This document shows positions 53,525 through 61,762 of a DNA stretch of 64,000 nucleotides, piece by piece. The number at the start of each line of letters is the position of its first letter. Position 1 is the stretch's first letter. The notes under the pieces were generated by a model. It was not told where the DNA came from. It saw nothing but the letters and a program-made list of their open reading frames with translations, and searched no databases. The DNA lies in the NCBI RefSeq assembly GCF_002209535.1, contig NZ_NJIG01000001.1, positions 772,023-836,022 of the forward strand, read 5' to 3'. Origin of the DNA: Achromobacter marplatensis. Its GTDB lineage: Bacteria; Pseudomonadota; Gammaproteobacteria; Burkholderiales; Burkholderiaceae_B. The translations under genes and the position numbers were made by a program.

Positions 53525-54637
53525 TCAGTGCGCGGACGCGTCCAGGAAGCGGTGCACCACCCGCACCGACGCGGCGCCTTCGCCGATGCAGGCCAGCACG
53601 TGCTTGACCGAACCCGCGCGCACCGCGCCCGCCGCAAAGACGCCCGGCTGCGAGCTTTCAAAGGCCCGGGCCTGCATCGACCCGGCGGCCGCGCGGCCGG
53701 TATGGATGTAGCCCCAATCGTCCGTATCCAGGTAGCCATCCAGCCATGCCGTGTTGGCCTGCGCCGCGGGCTCCCCCACCCCATCCTGCCGCATGCCAGT
53801 TGCCACGATCAGGCTGCGGGCTTCGACCACCTGCCCGTCGTCCAGCCCGATCCGGTAGGGGTAGCCGCTACCGTCGAAACTGCGGGCGACGCGGCTAGGC
53901 AGCACGTGCGAACCGAAGCGCCGGCTCTGGTCCTCGGCCCGTCGCAACAGCCCTCCGTCGCACAGGCCCGTGACCGTGCCGGGAAAGCCTGGCAGCGCGT
54001 CCGCACCGGGCAAGTCCGCCCGGCACCGCAGACGACCCACCAACAGCGTATGCAAGCCTTCGGATGCCGCGTAGGCCGCAGCCGCCAAGCCCGCCGTACC
54101 GCCGCCCACGACCACCAGGTCAAGCACAGGATCGGCTTGCCCGACGCCCGCCGCAGACCGGAGGATCGCGCCCCCATAGGGGCGCTGCCGCACGTAGCCG
54201 ATGCGCCGCAGCATGAAAGCGCGCAGCACGATCTCGGCCAGCGGCCGGTCAGCCAGAAGCAGCTTGGCCAGCGCCGGCCGGTCGACCCGCAGCAGGCGGC
54301 TGGGGCAATCGGCGCGCAACGTGACGGCATTGGGCCGGTCGGTGAAGAGGTCCAGGCTGCCCGTGAATTCGCCGTCGCGGTGCAGCAGCAGGCTATGCAT
54401 GGCGCCGTCGGCCTCGCATTCCAGCACCTCGACATAGCCTTCCAGCACGATGTAGAACGCCGCCTCGCGGTCGCCGGAATTCAGCAGCACGCTGCCGGCG
54501 GGCACGGCGATCGTCTCGCCATACGGCGCCACCTGCGCGACCTGGGCGGACGACAACATCGGAAACGCCTGGGCATGCAAGGTTGCCAGGCTGGCGGGCG
54601 CGTCGGCGGGCGTCGGGCCGGTAAAGGGACGGGTCAT
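53525..54637 (-). CDS. cNMP-binding domain fused to an FAD fold lacking the NADPH domain
   Basis: A 370-aa protein. Residues about 25-140 are a cyclic-nucleotide-binding-type sensor domain (IVLEGYVEVLE, GEFTGSLDLFTDRP). Residues 173-370 resemble thioredoxin reductase: the FAD motif VVGGGTAGL (176-184), LPGFPGTVTG, LIVATG (276-281), WLDGYLDTDDWGYIHTG, and GVFAAGAVRAGSVKHV (332-347). Full proteins of this group are about 550 aa, with an NADPH domain and a CxxC between the ATG and GxFAxGDV motifs. Here only about 50 residues lie between them, so that domain is cleanly missing. The usual Asp in GDV is Ala (GAV). The frame is open throughout. A GTG at 54649 could add four residues. It may be a sensor rather than a reductase. 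Confidence 0.8.
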   Translation of the reverse strand: MTRPFTGPTPADAPASLATLHAQAFPMLSSAQVAQVAPYGETIAVPAGSVLLNSGDREAAFYIVLEGYVEVLECEADGAMHSLLLHRDGEFTGSLDLFTDRPNAVTLRADCPSRLLRVDRPALAKLLLADRPLAEIVLRAFMLRRIGYVRQRPYGGAILRSAAGVGQADPVLDLVVVGGGTAGLAAAAYAASEGLHTLLVGRLRCRADLPGADALPGFPGTVTGLCDGGLLRRAEDQSRRFGSHVLPSRVARSFDGSGYPYRIGLDDGQVVEARSLIVATGMRQDGVGEPAAQANTAWLDGYLDTDDWGYIHTGRAAAGSMQARAFESSQPGVFAAGAVRAGSVKHVLACIGEGAASVRVVHRFLDASAH

Positions 54638-54796
54638 GGATTGGCTCACGGATCATCCGCGCGTGGCGCGTACTGCACCCAACATAGCGTTGCCGGTCCG
54701 CCAAGTCTTGTGCACTTGACGCCTGATTTGTACAAAAGAGCAATGATCGCACTATTGAAGGCGCACTAGTCCTCCCAGCTGCGGCATCGCGCTTTT

Positions 54797-54822
54797 GTCC
54801 AAATCGGGACACTTGCGTCCAA
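54797..54822. promoter_or_regulatory. candidate AraC-type direct repeats
   Basis: GTCCAA occurs at 54797-54802 and 54817-54822, exactly 20 bp apart and therefore on the same DNA face. The spacing suits direct half-sites for an AraC-family regulator. The repeats lie about 110-130 bp upstream of the first AraC gene, in the 291-bp region shared with the divergent FAD protein gene. Confidence 0.35.
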
Positions 54823-54928
54823 TCATTTGCGCTTGCGCATGCCTAATATGACACGCGGACGCAACCGCCAAGGTTTATCCTGTTCCAGACCATGACACCT
54901 TCCGCCCCTCCCGCCCAGGCGCCGGACC

Positions 54929-55828
54929 ATGACGCAATGGCCTGATGCGCCTCCCAGCCTGCGGCACGTCTATCCGGGCGCGTCGATCCAGGCCATTCGG
55001 ACCAGCCCGGCCTGCGGCGCGGGCCTGGAAATCCTGCGTGTGGGCTACGCGCTGCCCGATTTCGGCGTGGCGCGCTCCGAGGACGACGGCGACGATTTCC
55101 TGCTGAGCCTGTCGCTGACCGACAGCCATCGGGTGCTGTATGAAGGGGGCCAGCCCCACCTCATGCCCGTGGCCGCTGAGGCCTTGACGATACGCCGCGC
55201 CAGCGCACCCTACCGCGCCGAGCTTCGCACGCCGTTCGATTTCCTGTATTTCCGCATCCCTCCCAAATCACTGGAGCGGCTGTCGGAAGACCTGGGGCTG
55301 CCCCACGTCGGGGACCTGTCATGCCTGCCCGGGCAATCCGATCCGGTGCTGGCCGGCCTGGGCAATGCGCTGCTGCCCGCGCTGGGCGCACCGGGCACCG
55401 CCGATCCTCTGTTCATCGACCATATCGCGTTGGCCGTCCAGGTTCACGTGGCGCAGAAGTATGGCGGCGCCGCACTCTGCCAGGCACCGGCGCGCGGCGG
55501 TCTGGCGGGGTGGCAGGAAAAGCTGGCCAAGGACACGCTGGCGTCGGACCTGCTGGCCAACGTGTCGATCAGCGACGTGGCCCTTGCCTGCGGATTGTCG
55601 CGCAGCTATTTCATCAAGGCCTTCCGCCAGACGGTGGGTACGACGCCGCACCGCTGGCTGCTTGAACACCGCGTTGAGAAGGCCAAGCTGATGCTCCTGA
55701 ACTCCGGCCGCTCCGTGGCCGGGATCGCCGGCGACTGCGGCTTTTCGGATCAGGCGCACCTGACCCGCGTCTTCGCCAGCACCGTCGGCGTCCCGCCCGC
55801 GGCCTGGCGCCGCCAGCACCGGAACTAA
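54929..55828 (+). CDS. AraC-family transcriptional regulator (first of a tandem pair)
   Basis: A 299-aa regulator. The C-terminal 100 residues hold the double helix-turn-helix of AraC (NVSISDVALACGLSRSYFIKAFRQ, shown in short form, about residues 209-232, and ...VAGIAGDCGFSDQAHLTRVF near 270-289). The N-terminal 190 residues form a sensor domain without recognised motifs. It diverges from the cNMP/FAD gene and is followed 8 bp later by a paralogue. Likely targets are the neighbouring genes; direct repeats at 54797-54822 are candidate sites. Confidence 0.88.
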   Translation: MTQWPDAPPSLRHVYPGASIQAIRTSPACGAGLEILRVGYALPDFGVARSEDDGDDFLLSLSLTDSHRVLYEGGQPHLMPVAAEALTIRRASAPYRAELRTPFDFLYFRIPPKSLERLSEDLGLPHVGDLSCLPGQSDPVLAGLGNALLPALGAPGTADPLFIDHIALAVQVHVAQKYGGAALCQAPARGGLAGWQEKLAKDTLASDLLANVSISDVALACGLSRSYFIKAFRQTVGTTPHRWLLEHRVEKAKLMLLNSGRSVAGIAGDCGFSDQAHLTRVFASTVGVPPAAWRRQHRN

Positions 55829-55836
55829 GGTCGGCC

Positions 55837-56670
55837 ATGCCGCAACGCGTCCAGATCCAGGCCTCCGACATGACGGTCACGCGCATGCGCAGCCACCGCG
55901 ACGACTTGCCGCCCGGCCCGCCCATCCCGGTGCAGGATGCCTTCAGCGTCATCGTCCAGCTACAGGACTTCCGCGCCCACACCTTGTGGCGCGGCAATCG
56001 CATCGCCTACCAGGGCGGGCATGCGAAAGGCGTGGTGGCCATCACCCACCTGGGCGACCAGTGGCGATGCGACCACCGGTCGGCCTTCGACAACATCCGC
56101 TTCCAGCTGCCGCGCAGCGCACTGGATGCGTTTTCTTCCGAGACGTCGCGCCCGCGCATATCTGGATTCGATTGCATGAACGGCACCCAGGACCCGGTGA
56201 TCTACCACCTGGCTTGCGCGCTGGCGCCGACGCTGCTGCATCCCCAGCAGGCCAGCCGGCTGTTCATGGACCAGATCAGCGTGGCCTTGCAGGCCCATGT
56301 GATGCATGCCTATGGCCATGCCGCAGCGCCGGCCCTGGAAACCGCAAGCAGCCATTTGTCGCCGGGGCAGTTGCGCCGCGCCACCGAATTGCTGGCCGCC
56401 AACGTCGGCGGCGACCTGTCGGTAGCCGACATCGCCGCCGAATGCGGCCTGTCGCGCAGCTATTTCATCAAGGCGTTCAAGGGCAGCACCGGCAAGACAC
56501 CGCACCGCTGGCTGACCACCTACCGCATCGAACGTGCCTGCGCCCTGCTGGCGCAAGGCGGATGGTCCATCGCGGCGGTGGCGCTGGCCTGCGGCTTCGC
56601 CGATCAAAGCCATCTGACCCGCGTCTTCACCCAACAACTGGGCACCACGCCCGGCATGTGGCGCCGCTAG
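55837..56670 (+). CDS. AraC-family transcriptional regulator (second of a tandem pair)
   Basis: A 277-aa paralogue of the regulator just upstream. The helix-turn-helix region is nearly the same (CGLSRSYFIKAF, TPHRWL, CGFADQSHLTRVF), while the N-terminal sensor domains are diverged, suggesting different ligands but overlapping DNA sites. It starts 8 bp after the first gene, so the two are co-transcribed. It ends convergently with a small secreted-protein gene, with a hairpin between. Confidence 0.88.
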   Translation: MPQRVQIQASDMTVTRMRSHRDDLPPGPPIPVQDAFSVIVQLQDFRAHTLWRGNRIAYQGGHAKGVVAITHLGDQWRCDHRSAFDNIRFQLPRSALDAFSSETSRPRISGFDCMNGTQDPVIYHLACALAPTLLHPQQASRLFMDQISVALQAHVMHAYGHAAAPALETASSHLSPGQLRRATELLAANVGGDLSVADIAAECGLSRSYFIKAFKGSTGKTPHRWLTTYRIERACALLAQGGWSIAAVALACGFADQSHLTRVFTQQLGTTPGMWRR

Positions 56671-56677
56671 CGCAAGC

Positions 56678-56702
56678 GCAGGGGGCGGTGGCGCCGCCCT
56701 GC
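56678..56702. terminator. hairpin between convergent genes
   Basis: GCAGGG..GCGG (56678-56688, with two extra G) pairs with CCGCCCTGC (56694-56702). It lies between the second AraC stop and the stop of the small minus-strand gene and can serve both directions. Confidence 0.4.
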
Positions 56703-56705
56703 AGG

Positions 56706-57050
56706 CTAGCGCGGGAGCGCGGGCCCGGGCGTCAACGGCCCTGCGGGCTGGCCGGGCCGCGACGGCATCGGTGGCAATTTCGGCTGGCTCGGCCCGCTCC
56801 AGGCGGGTGACGGACCGCGATCGGCGCCGGAGGCGCCGGGCGCGGGATAACGCGATTCGCCGCAACCCGTACCCAGGCAGGTGGGCGGCGTACGGCCTGG
56901 CTCGACGGTCCGGGGGCAGGACGTGCCCACGCAGTTGTCCGGCAACGTGCGTGCCGAGGGCGGCGGCGATGGAACGCTGGGTACGCCGTCCCGCGCCAGC
57001 GCCGGGCCACAGGCCAGCGCCATCCACACCGCCGCGATCAGGGTTTTCAT
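56706..57050 (-). CDS. small secreted Pro/Cys-rich protein, function unknown
   Basis: A 114-aa protein with a clear signal peptide (MKTLIAAVWMALACGPALA, cleavage after residue 19). The mature part is Pro-, Ser- and Gly-rich and low in complexity, with two similar Cys units: NCVGTSCPRT and TCLGTGCGES, about 18 residues apart, which could form two disulfides or bind a metal. The ATG at 57050 is 8 bp after GAGGAGG; the ATG at 57056 is too close to that site. No function can be assigned. It is divergent from the metallophosphoesterase lipoprotein gene. Confidence 0.75.
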   Translation of the reverse strand: MKTLIAAVWMALACGPALARDGVPSVPSPPPSARTLPDNCVGTSCPRTVEPGRTPPTCLGTGCGESRYPAPGASGADRGPSPAWSGPSQPKLPPMPSRPGQPAGPLTPGPALPR

Positions 57051-57156
57051 CGTCATGCCTCCTCAGGCTGCACGCTTTCGAGTGTGCGCCCATCCCCTGC
57101 CTGCCGCAAGGCGCGGGCGCAAAACTATGGCGCCAAAATTGGATGTTTTTCGCGCC

Positions 57157-57190
57157 ACGTCACGGGGATGTCATCTGCCCTGCCTAGACT
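57157..57190 (+). promoter_or_regulatory. candidate PHO box and -10 of the metallophosphoesterase gene
   Basis: ACGTCAC (57157-57163), GGGG, ATGTCAT (57168-57174) resembles the PhoB direct repeat CTGTCAT-N4-CTGTCAT, with GTCA exactly 11 bp apart. TAGACT at 57185-57190 is a reasonable -10 at the spacing seen in PhoB-activated promoters that lack a -35. The first repeat is weak (4-5 of 7). Confidence 0.4.
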
Positions 57191-57266
57191 GGCGCCGCTG
57201 AAACATTCAGTCTGCAGTCAACAGAACGACAGCCGTTCAACAGTCCCCTCACCTTCTTTCGATCCC

Positions 57267-59474
57267 ATGCCGAACCCCTTTCCGTTCGGGCGCCGACCTG
57301 TCGCCCGCGCCCTCGCCTTTTCCTTGATCAGCCTGCTGGCCGCTTGCGGCGGCAGCGACGACGACGACGCAGCGCAGCCCGAAACGCCGCCGCCGGTCAC
57401 CCCGCCCGTCACGCAACCCGAACAGCCTGCTGGCACCCAGGTGGCGTTCATGCCCGACGTCCATTTCCATGACGTGTACGCCACGTTCAAGGACGGATCG
57501 TTCCCGGGCGTGCCCAACCAGAAGACCGGCCGCAACGCGACAATCCGGACGATGCAGGCGCAGATGACGTCCACCCGGCTGTTCAACGAAAACTACTTCG
57601 CGTTCCTGGCCGCGCTGGATGACGCCGTGGCGCGCGGCGTGAAGTTCATCGCGCTGCCGGGCGATTTCTCGGACGACGGCCAGCCGGTGCACATGCGCGG
57701 GTTCCAGAAGATCCTGGACGACTACCACGCCCGCTACGGCATCGAGTTCTTTGCCGCGCCGGGCAACCACGACCCCAACCGGCCGCTGGCGCGCGCCGGC
57801 GGCAAATCCGACTATCTGGGCATTGATTCCGCCACCGGACGCCAAGGCGCCCAGCAGGCGATCTACAGCCGCGGCGGCAACGGCGATTGCTCCTCGGGCT
57901 ACTCGGGCGACTGGGCCAAGGTCAACAACACGTACTGCACGGAAGAAGTGCAGGAACTGGGCTACGCCGGCATCACCGAATCGCTGGCGCAGCATGGCTT
58001 CATGCCCAAGCCGGCCTACCGCTACTACGAGACGCCGTACAGCAACTACACCTATAGCGGCTATTCGTACGAAAAGGCGCTGGCGCAGGCCAACTGGGCC
58101 ACCCGTCAGTACGAGATCTGCAAGGAAGGCACGGGCGGCTCGTATCGCCAGCCCAGCTATACCTTGTGCCGTTCGGTGCCCGACACCAGCTATGTCGTCG
58201 AACCGGTCGAAGGCGTCTGGCTGGTGGCCATCGATGCCAACGTCTACGTGCCCACCGGCCCGGGCGCCAACGACTTCGCGGGGTCTGGCGACGCCGGCTA
58301 CAACAAGATGCTGACGCACAAGCAGCATGTCATCGCTTGGCTGAAAGACGTGGTGGCGCGCGGCAAGGCGTCGGGCAAGCAGGTCGTGGCCTTCAGCCAC
58401 TTCCCGATGAGCGAGTTCTTCAATGACGCGTCCGACGACATTACGGCGCTGCTGGGCGCGGGCAAGATGCAGATGGTGCGCCGCCCGGCCGAAGACGTGA
58501 CCCGCGCGCTGGCCGAAACCGGCCTGCAGATCCACGTGGGCGGCCACATGCACTTCAACGACACCGGCGTGCGCCACTATGACGGCGACCATGCGCTGTT
58601 CAACATCCAGGCTCCGTCCATGGCGGCCTACGTACCGGCCTACAAACTGCTGCGCATGAAACCGGACAGCACGGTGGAAGTCGAAACGGTGCGCATGGAC
58701 GAGGTCCCGCGCTATGACGAACTGTTCGAGCACTACCGTGCCGAACACGCCTTCTTCACGGACTTCCCCGCGCAGGTGCCCGGCGGCACGCTGTGGAGCG
58801 CCTCGATCCTGGACGCCCGCAACTATGCCGACTTCAGCTCGCGCTACATGTCCGAACTGGTGCGCTTGCGCCTCTTGAACGACGACTGGCGCTGCGAAAT
58901 GCGTGAACTGGTGAAAAGCCCGCTGAACGGCTCGCACCTGCTTGTGCTGTCGCAGCTGCAGACCAACGTCACCTTGAAGGAATTGGCCAACACCGGCGGC
59001 CAGGGCCTGTTCTCGTCCGCCTTCTTCGGCTGCCTGGCCGAAGCGGGCGGCAGCGGCACCAGCAATCCGGCCTACGCGACGGACTACGCCGCCGCCGAAG
59101 TGCGCGCCCGTGCGCTGGCGCAAGCCAACGGCATGCGCCTGGAAGACTTCGACGCCTGGAAGGCGCTGGATCTGGCGGGCGACTTCGTGCGCCTGGCCAA
59201 CGCGGGCGACCTGGCCTTTGCGGACATCCCCGCCGCGCGCGCCCGCCAGTACAAGCTGCTGGCCCAAGCCCTGCAGTCGACCAACGCCAACCTGCTGGTC
59301 AACGGCAACCAGGTGCGCAACGACAACACCGCCGCGGCGGTGTTCCAGGCGCGCTTCAAGCCCCTGATGGCGATCCTGCTGAAGCTGGCGGCCGGCGCGC
59401 CGACCCGCCACTTCATCGTCGACTTGAAGACCAACACGTTGACGGACATGACGGCGGAAGTCTCGCCGTTCTGA
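57267..59474 (+). CDS. metallophosphoesterase lipoprotein
   Basis: A 735-aa exported lipoprotein. The signal peptide ends in the lipobox LLAAC with Cys27, and an acidic, Pro-rich linker follows (to about residue 55). The calcineurin-like phosphoesterase core is complete: DVHFHD (about 64), GDFSDDG (about 134), GNHDPN (about 168), a later SHFP (about 378) and GGHMHFND (about 427), the ligands of a two-metal centre. The C-terminal 270 residues have no recognised motif. It probably hydrolyses a phosphoester in the periplasm or at the surface. The upstream frame to 57084 lacks a signal peptide start. A possible PHO box lies 93 bp before the ATG, and a strong terminator follows. Confidence 0.88.
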   Translation: MPNPFPFGRRPVARALAFSLISLLAACGGSDDDDAAQPETPPPVTPPVTQPEQPAGTQVAFMPDVHFHDVYATFKDGSFPGVPNQKTGRNATIRTMQAQMTSTRLFNENYFAFLAALDDAVARGVKFIALPGDFSDDGQPVHMRGFQKILDDYHARYGIEFFAAPGNHDPNRPLARAGGKSDYLGIDSATGRQGAQQAIYSRGGNGDCSSGYSGDWAKVNNTYCTEEVQELGYAGITESLAQHGFMPKPAYRYYETPYSNYTYSGYSYEKALAQANWATRQYEICKEGTGGSYRQPSYTLCRSVPDTSYVVEPVEGVWLVAIDANVYVPTGPGANDFAGSGDAGYNKMLTHKQHVIAWLKDVVARGKASGKQVVAFSHFPMSEFFNDASDDITALLGAGKMQMVRRPAEDVTRALAETGLQIHVGGHMHFNDTGVRHYDGDHALFNIQAPSMAAYVPAYKLLRMKPDSTVEVETVRMDEVPRYDELFEHYRAEHAFFTDFPAQVPGGTLWSASILDARNYADFSSRYMSELVRLRLLNDDWRCEMRELVKSPLNGSHLLVLSQLQTNVTLKELANTGGQGLFSSAFFGCLAEAGGSGTSNPAYATDYAAAEVRARALAQANGMRLEDFDAWKALDLAGDFVRLANAGDLAFADIPAARARQYKLLAQALQSTNANLLVNGNQVRNDNTAAAVFQARFKPLMAILLKLAAGAPTRHFIVDLKTNTLTDMTAEVSPF

Positions 59475-59493
59475 TCCCGGCCAGGCCGTGAAA

Positions 59494-59537
59494 ACGCCGC
59501 GAGGCGCCGCGACCGGAATCGCGGCGCCTCGCGGCGT
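59494..59537. terminator. 19-bp perfect bidirectional terminator hairpin
   Basis: The left arm 59494-59512 and right arm 59519-59537 (TCGCGGCG...GCGGCGT) are perfect complements over 19 bp with the 6-nt loop CCGGAA. A-rich sequence lies to the left (GAAAA) and CTTGCGCTTT to the right, so it can stop both the lipoprotein gene and the convergent Bug gene. It is the strongest hairpin I found. Confidence 0.85.
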
Positions 59538-59561
59538 CTTGCGCTTTGGGAAATGCGACGA

Positions 59562-60563
59562 TCAATCCAGCCGGATATCGGCGCTTTGCACGACCTTGGC
59601 CCAACGCGCGCGCTCACTGTTGAAGAACTGGGTAAGCTCCGCCGGATTGCGGGTCACGATCTCGGCGCCCTGTTCGTTCAACTGCGCCTTCACGTCGGGC
59701 TGGTTGACGATCTGCGCCATCAGCATCGCCAGACGCTCGGCCACGGGATCGGTCGTGGTGATCGGCGCCATCACGCCTTGCCACGTGCCCGATTCGAATC
59801 CCTTGACGCCTTGCTCGGAAATGGTGGGGATGTCGGGCACCAGCTGCATGCGTTCGCCCTTCGAAATCGCGATCGGGCGCAACTTGCCCGCCTTGATGTG
59901 CGGCAAGGTCGCCAGCAAGCCATTCATGATCACCTGGGTCTGCCCGCCGATGGTGTCGGTCACCGCCTGCGAACCGCCCTTGTAGGGCACGTATTCCCAT
60001 TGGGCGCCGGTGGCCTGCTGCACCGCCACCGCGGCCAGGTGCGGCGCGCTGCCGATCGCGGTCACGGCGAAATTCAGGCGTTGCTGCTTCGACAGCTCCA
60101 CCAGTTCCTGGACGGTCTTGGCAGGCACGTCGGGATGCACGGCCAGCACGTGCGGCGAATAGGCCAGCATGCTGACGGCGCGCAGGTCCTTGGACGGGTC
60201 GAACGACAGCTTGGTGTAGACGGACGGGCTGATCGCCAACGCGCCCACGTCGCACAGCAGCACGGTGTGGCCTTCCGCCGCCGATTGCACGACCAGGCCG
60301 GCGCCCAGGTTGCCGTTGGCGCCCGGCTTGTTCTCGACCACCACGGTTTGCTTGAGCGCATCGGCCAGGCGCGGTGCGAGAATGCGGGCGATGATGTCTG
60401 ACGATCCGCCCGGCGGGTACGGCACGATGATGCGCACCGGGCGCGTCGGCCAGTTGGTGTCGGCGGCGGTCGCGGCGTTGGCCAGTCGCGCCCAGCCGGG
60501 CGCCAGCGGCGACAGGCAAAGCGCCGCGGCGCCGCCCAGGAACTGCCTCTTGCTTACGTTCAT
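59562..60563 (-). CDS. Bug-family (TctC) tripartite tricarboxylate receptor
   Basis: A 333-aa periplasmic binding protein. It has an N-terminal signal (KRQFLGGAAALCLSPLAPG, cleavage near ANA/AT, residue 30) and Bug hallmarks: WPTRPVRIIVPYPPGGSSD, VVENKPGANGNLGAG and YVPYKGGSQAVTDTIGG. The ATG at 60563 follows GGAGACAGC; longer frames reaching 61028 are unsupported. It is the third gene of a minus-strand set with garD and the SMP-30-like gene, so it may bind an aldarate such as galactarate or glucarate. No TctAB permease lies nearby. Confidence 0.93.
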   Translation of the reverse strand: MNVSKRQFLGGAAALCLSPLAPGWARLANAATAADTNWPTRPVRIIVPYPPGGSSDIIARILAPRLADALKQTVVVENKPGANGNLGAGLVVQSAAEGHTVLLCDVGALAISPSVYTKLSFDPSKDLRAVSMLAYSPHVLAVHPDVPAKTVQELVELSKQQRLNFAVTAIGSAPHLAAVAVQQATGAQWEYVPYKGGSQAVTDTIGGQTQVIMNGLLATLPHIKAGKLRPIAISKGERMQLVPDIPTISEQGVKGFESGTWQGVMAPITTTDPVAERLAMLMAQIVNQPDVKAQLNEQGAEIVTRNPAELTQFFNSERARWAKVVQSADIRLD

Positions 60564-60634
60564 GCTGTCTCCACTCGTTTGATGTGTCGTCAATAAATCG
60601 GGCGCGGGCGGCTGTGCCGCCGCCTCGCGCGAAT

Positions 60635-61702
60635 TCAGGCGGCGCCCCGCGTTTCCACGTAGAGCGCATACAGGGAATGGCTGCTGGCCATGAACAGGCG
60701 ATTGCGTTTGGCGCCGCCAAAGCACAGGTTGGCGCAGCGCTCCGGCAGCCGGATGTGGCCGATGGGCTTGCCGGCGGGGTTGAACACCATCACCCCATCC
60801 AGCTCTTCGGACTTGGCGTTGGGCGCGCCATTGCTGCCCCAGCCGCACCACAGGTTGCCGTCCTCGTCGCACTTGATGCCGTCGATGGCGCCGGGCCCTT
60901 GCGCGTCGACGACGACCCGCTTGCCCGACAATGCGCCGTCCGCGCCAACGTCGTAGGCCCAGATCACGCGGTTGGGCTGGTGGCGTGACTCCACCACGTA
61001 CAACAGCTTTTCGTCCGGCGAGAAGCACAGCCCGTTGGGGCCGGCCAAATCTTCCAGCGCGCGCGTCACGCGGCCGTCGGACGGATCAATCCGGTACACG
61101 CCATGGGGCAGCTCGGGCTTGGCCTTGTCGCCCTCCCAGTGGCCGCCGATGCCGAACGGCGGGTCCGTGAACCAGATGGCGCCGTTGCGTTGGCAGATGA
61201 TGTCGTTCGGCGAATTCAAGCGCTTGCCGTCGTAGCGATCAGCCAGCACGGTGATGGAGCCGTCGTACTCGGTGCGTGTGACGCGGCGCGTCAGGTGTTC
61301 GCAGGCCAGCAAACGGCCTTGGCGATCGCGCGCCAGGCCGTTGCTGAAGTTGGCCGGATGTCGAAAGACGCTGACCGCGCCCGTGGTTTCGTCCCAGCGC
61401 AAGATGCGGTCATTGGGAATGTCGGACACCAGCAGATAGCGCCCGTCGCCCACCCACACCGGCCCTTCCAGCCAGCGAAAGCCGCTGGCCAGTTGCTCGA
61501 CGCTGCTGCTGTAGATGCGGTACTTGGAGAACTCCGGGTCCAGAATGCGAATGGACGGATCCGGGTAGCGTTGCTGAGCCGTGAAATTGAATGAGGGGCC
61601 AGGGCCAGCGGGTTGCGCGTGCGCCAGTGCAACCGGGCCAAGCGCCAAAGCGGCGCCCAGCAGCCGGCGGCGGCCGGGTTGGGCCAAGGGGGCATGCTCC
61701 AT
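60635..61702 (-). CDS. SMP-30/gluconolactonase-family protein, exported
   Basis: A 355-aa six-bladed beta-propeller of the SMP-30/gluconolactonase/LRE family. The N-terminus has a twin-Arg-like signal (GRRRLLGAALALG, cleavage near AHA/QP, residue 30), suggesting a periplasmic location. The metal-site residues are seen in EGPVWVGDG (Glu), NSPNDI (Asn), GPNGLCFSPDE (Asn) and the late AIDGIKCDEDGN (Asp). It probably opens a sugar-acid lactone. Between garD and a Bug gene, an aldarolactone is the likely substrate (inference). Confidence 0.88.
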   Translation of the reverse strand: MEHAPLAQPGRRRLLGAALALGPVALAHAQPAGPGPSFNFTAQQRYPDPSIRILDPEFSKYRIYSSSVEQLASGFRWLEGPVWVGDGRYLLVSDIPNDRILRWDETTGAVSVFRHPANFSNGLARDRQGRLLACEHLTRRVTRTEYDGSITVLADRYDGKRLNSPNDIICQRNGAIWFTDPPFGIGGHWEGDKAKPELPHGVYRIDPSDGRVTRALEDLAGPNGLCFSPDEKLLYVVESRHQPNRVIWAYDVGADGALSGKRVVVDAQGPGAIDGIKCDEDGNLWCGWGSNGAPNAKSEELDGVMVFNPAGKPIGHIRLPERCANLCFGGAKRNRLFMASSHSLYALYVETRGAA

Positions 61703-61762
61703 CGGTGTCTCCTCTTATCGGTGTAATGCGATGGCAATCGGTGTGGCGCGAGGGCCGGAGCC

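Noticed and set aside
53764..53788. Frameshift as the cause of the missing NADPH domain
   Set aside because: No other frame near the junction encodes NADPH-domain motifs and the frame is continuous. The DNA for the domain is simply absent.
57249..59411. 720-codon minus-strand frame opposite the metallophosphoesterase
   Set aside because: It is antisense of a gene with signal peptide and full metal-binding motifs. Its composition is typical of shadow frames.
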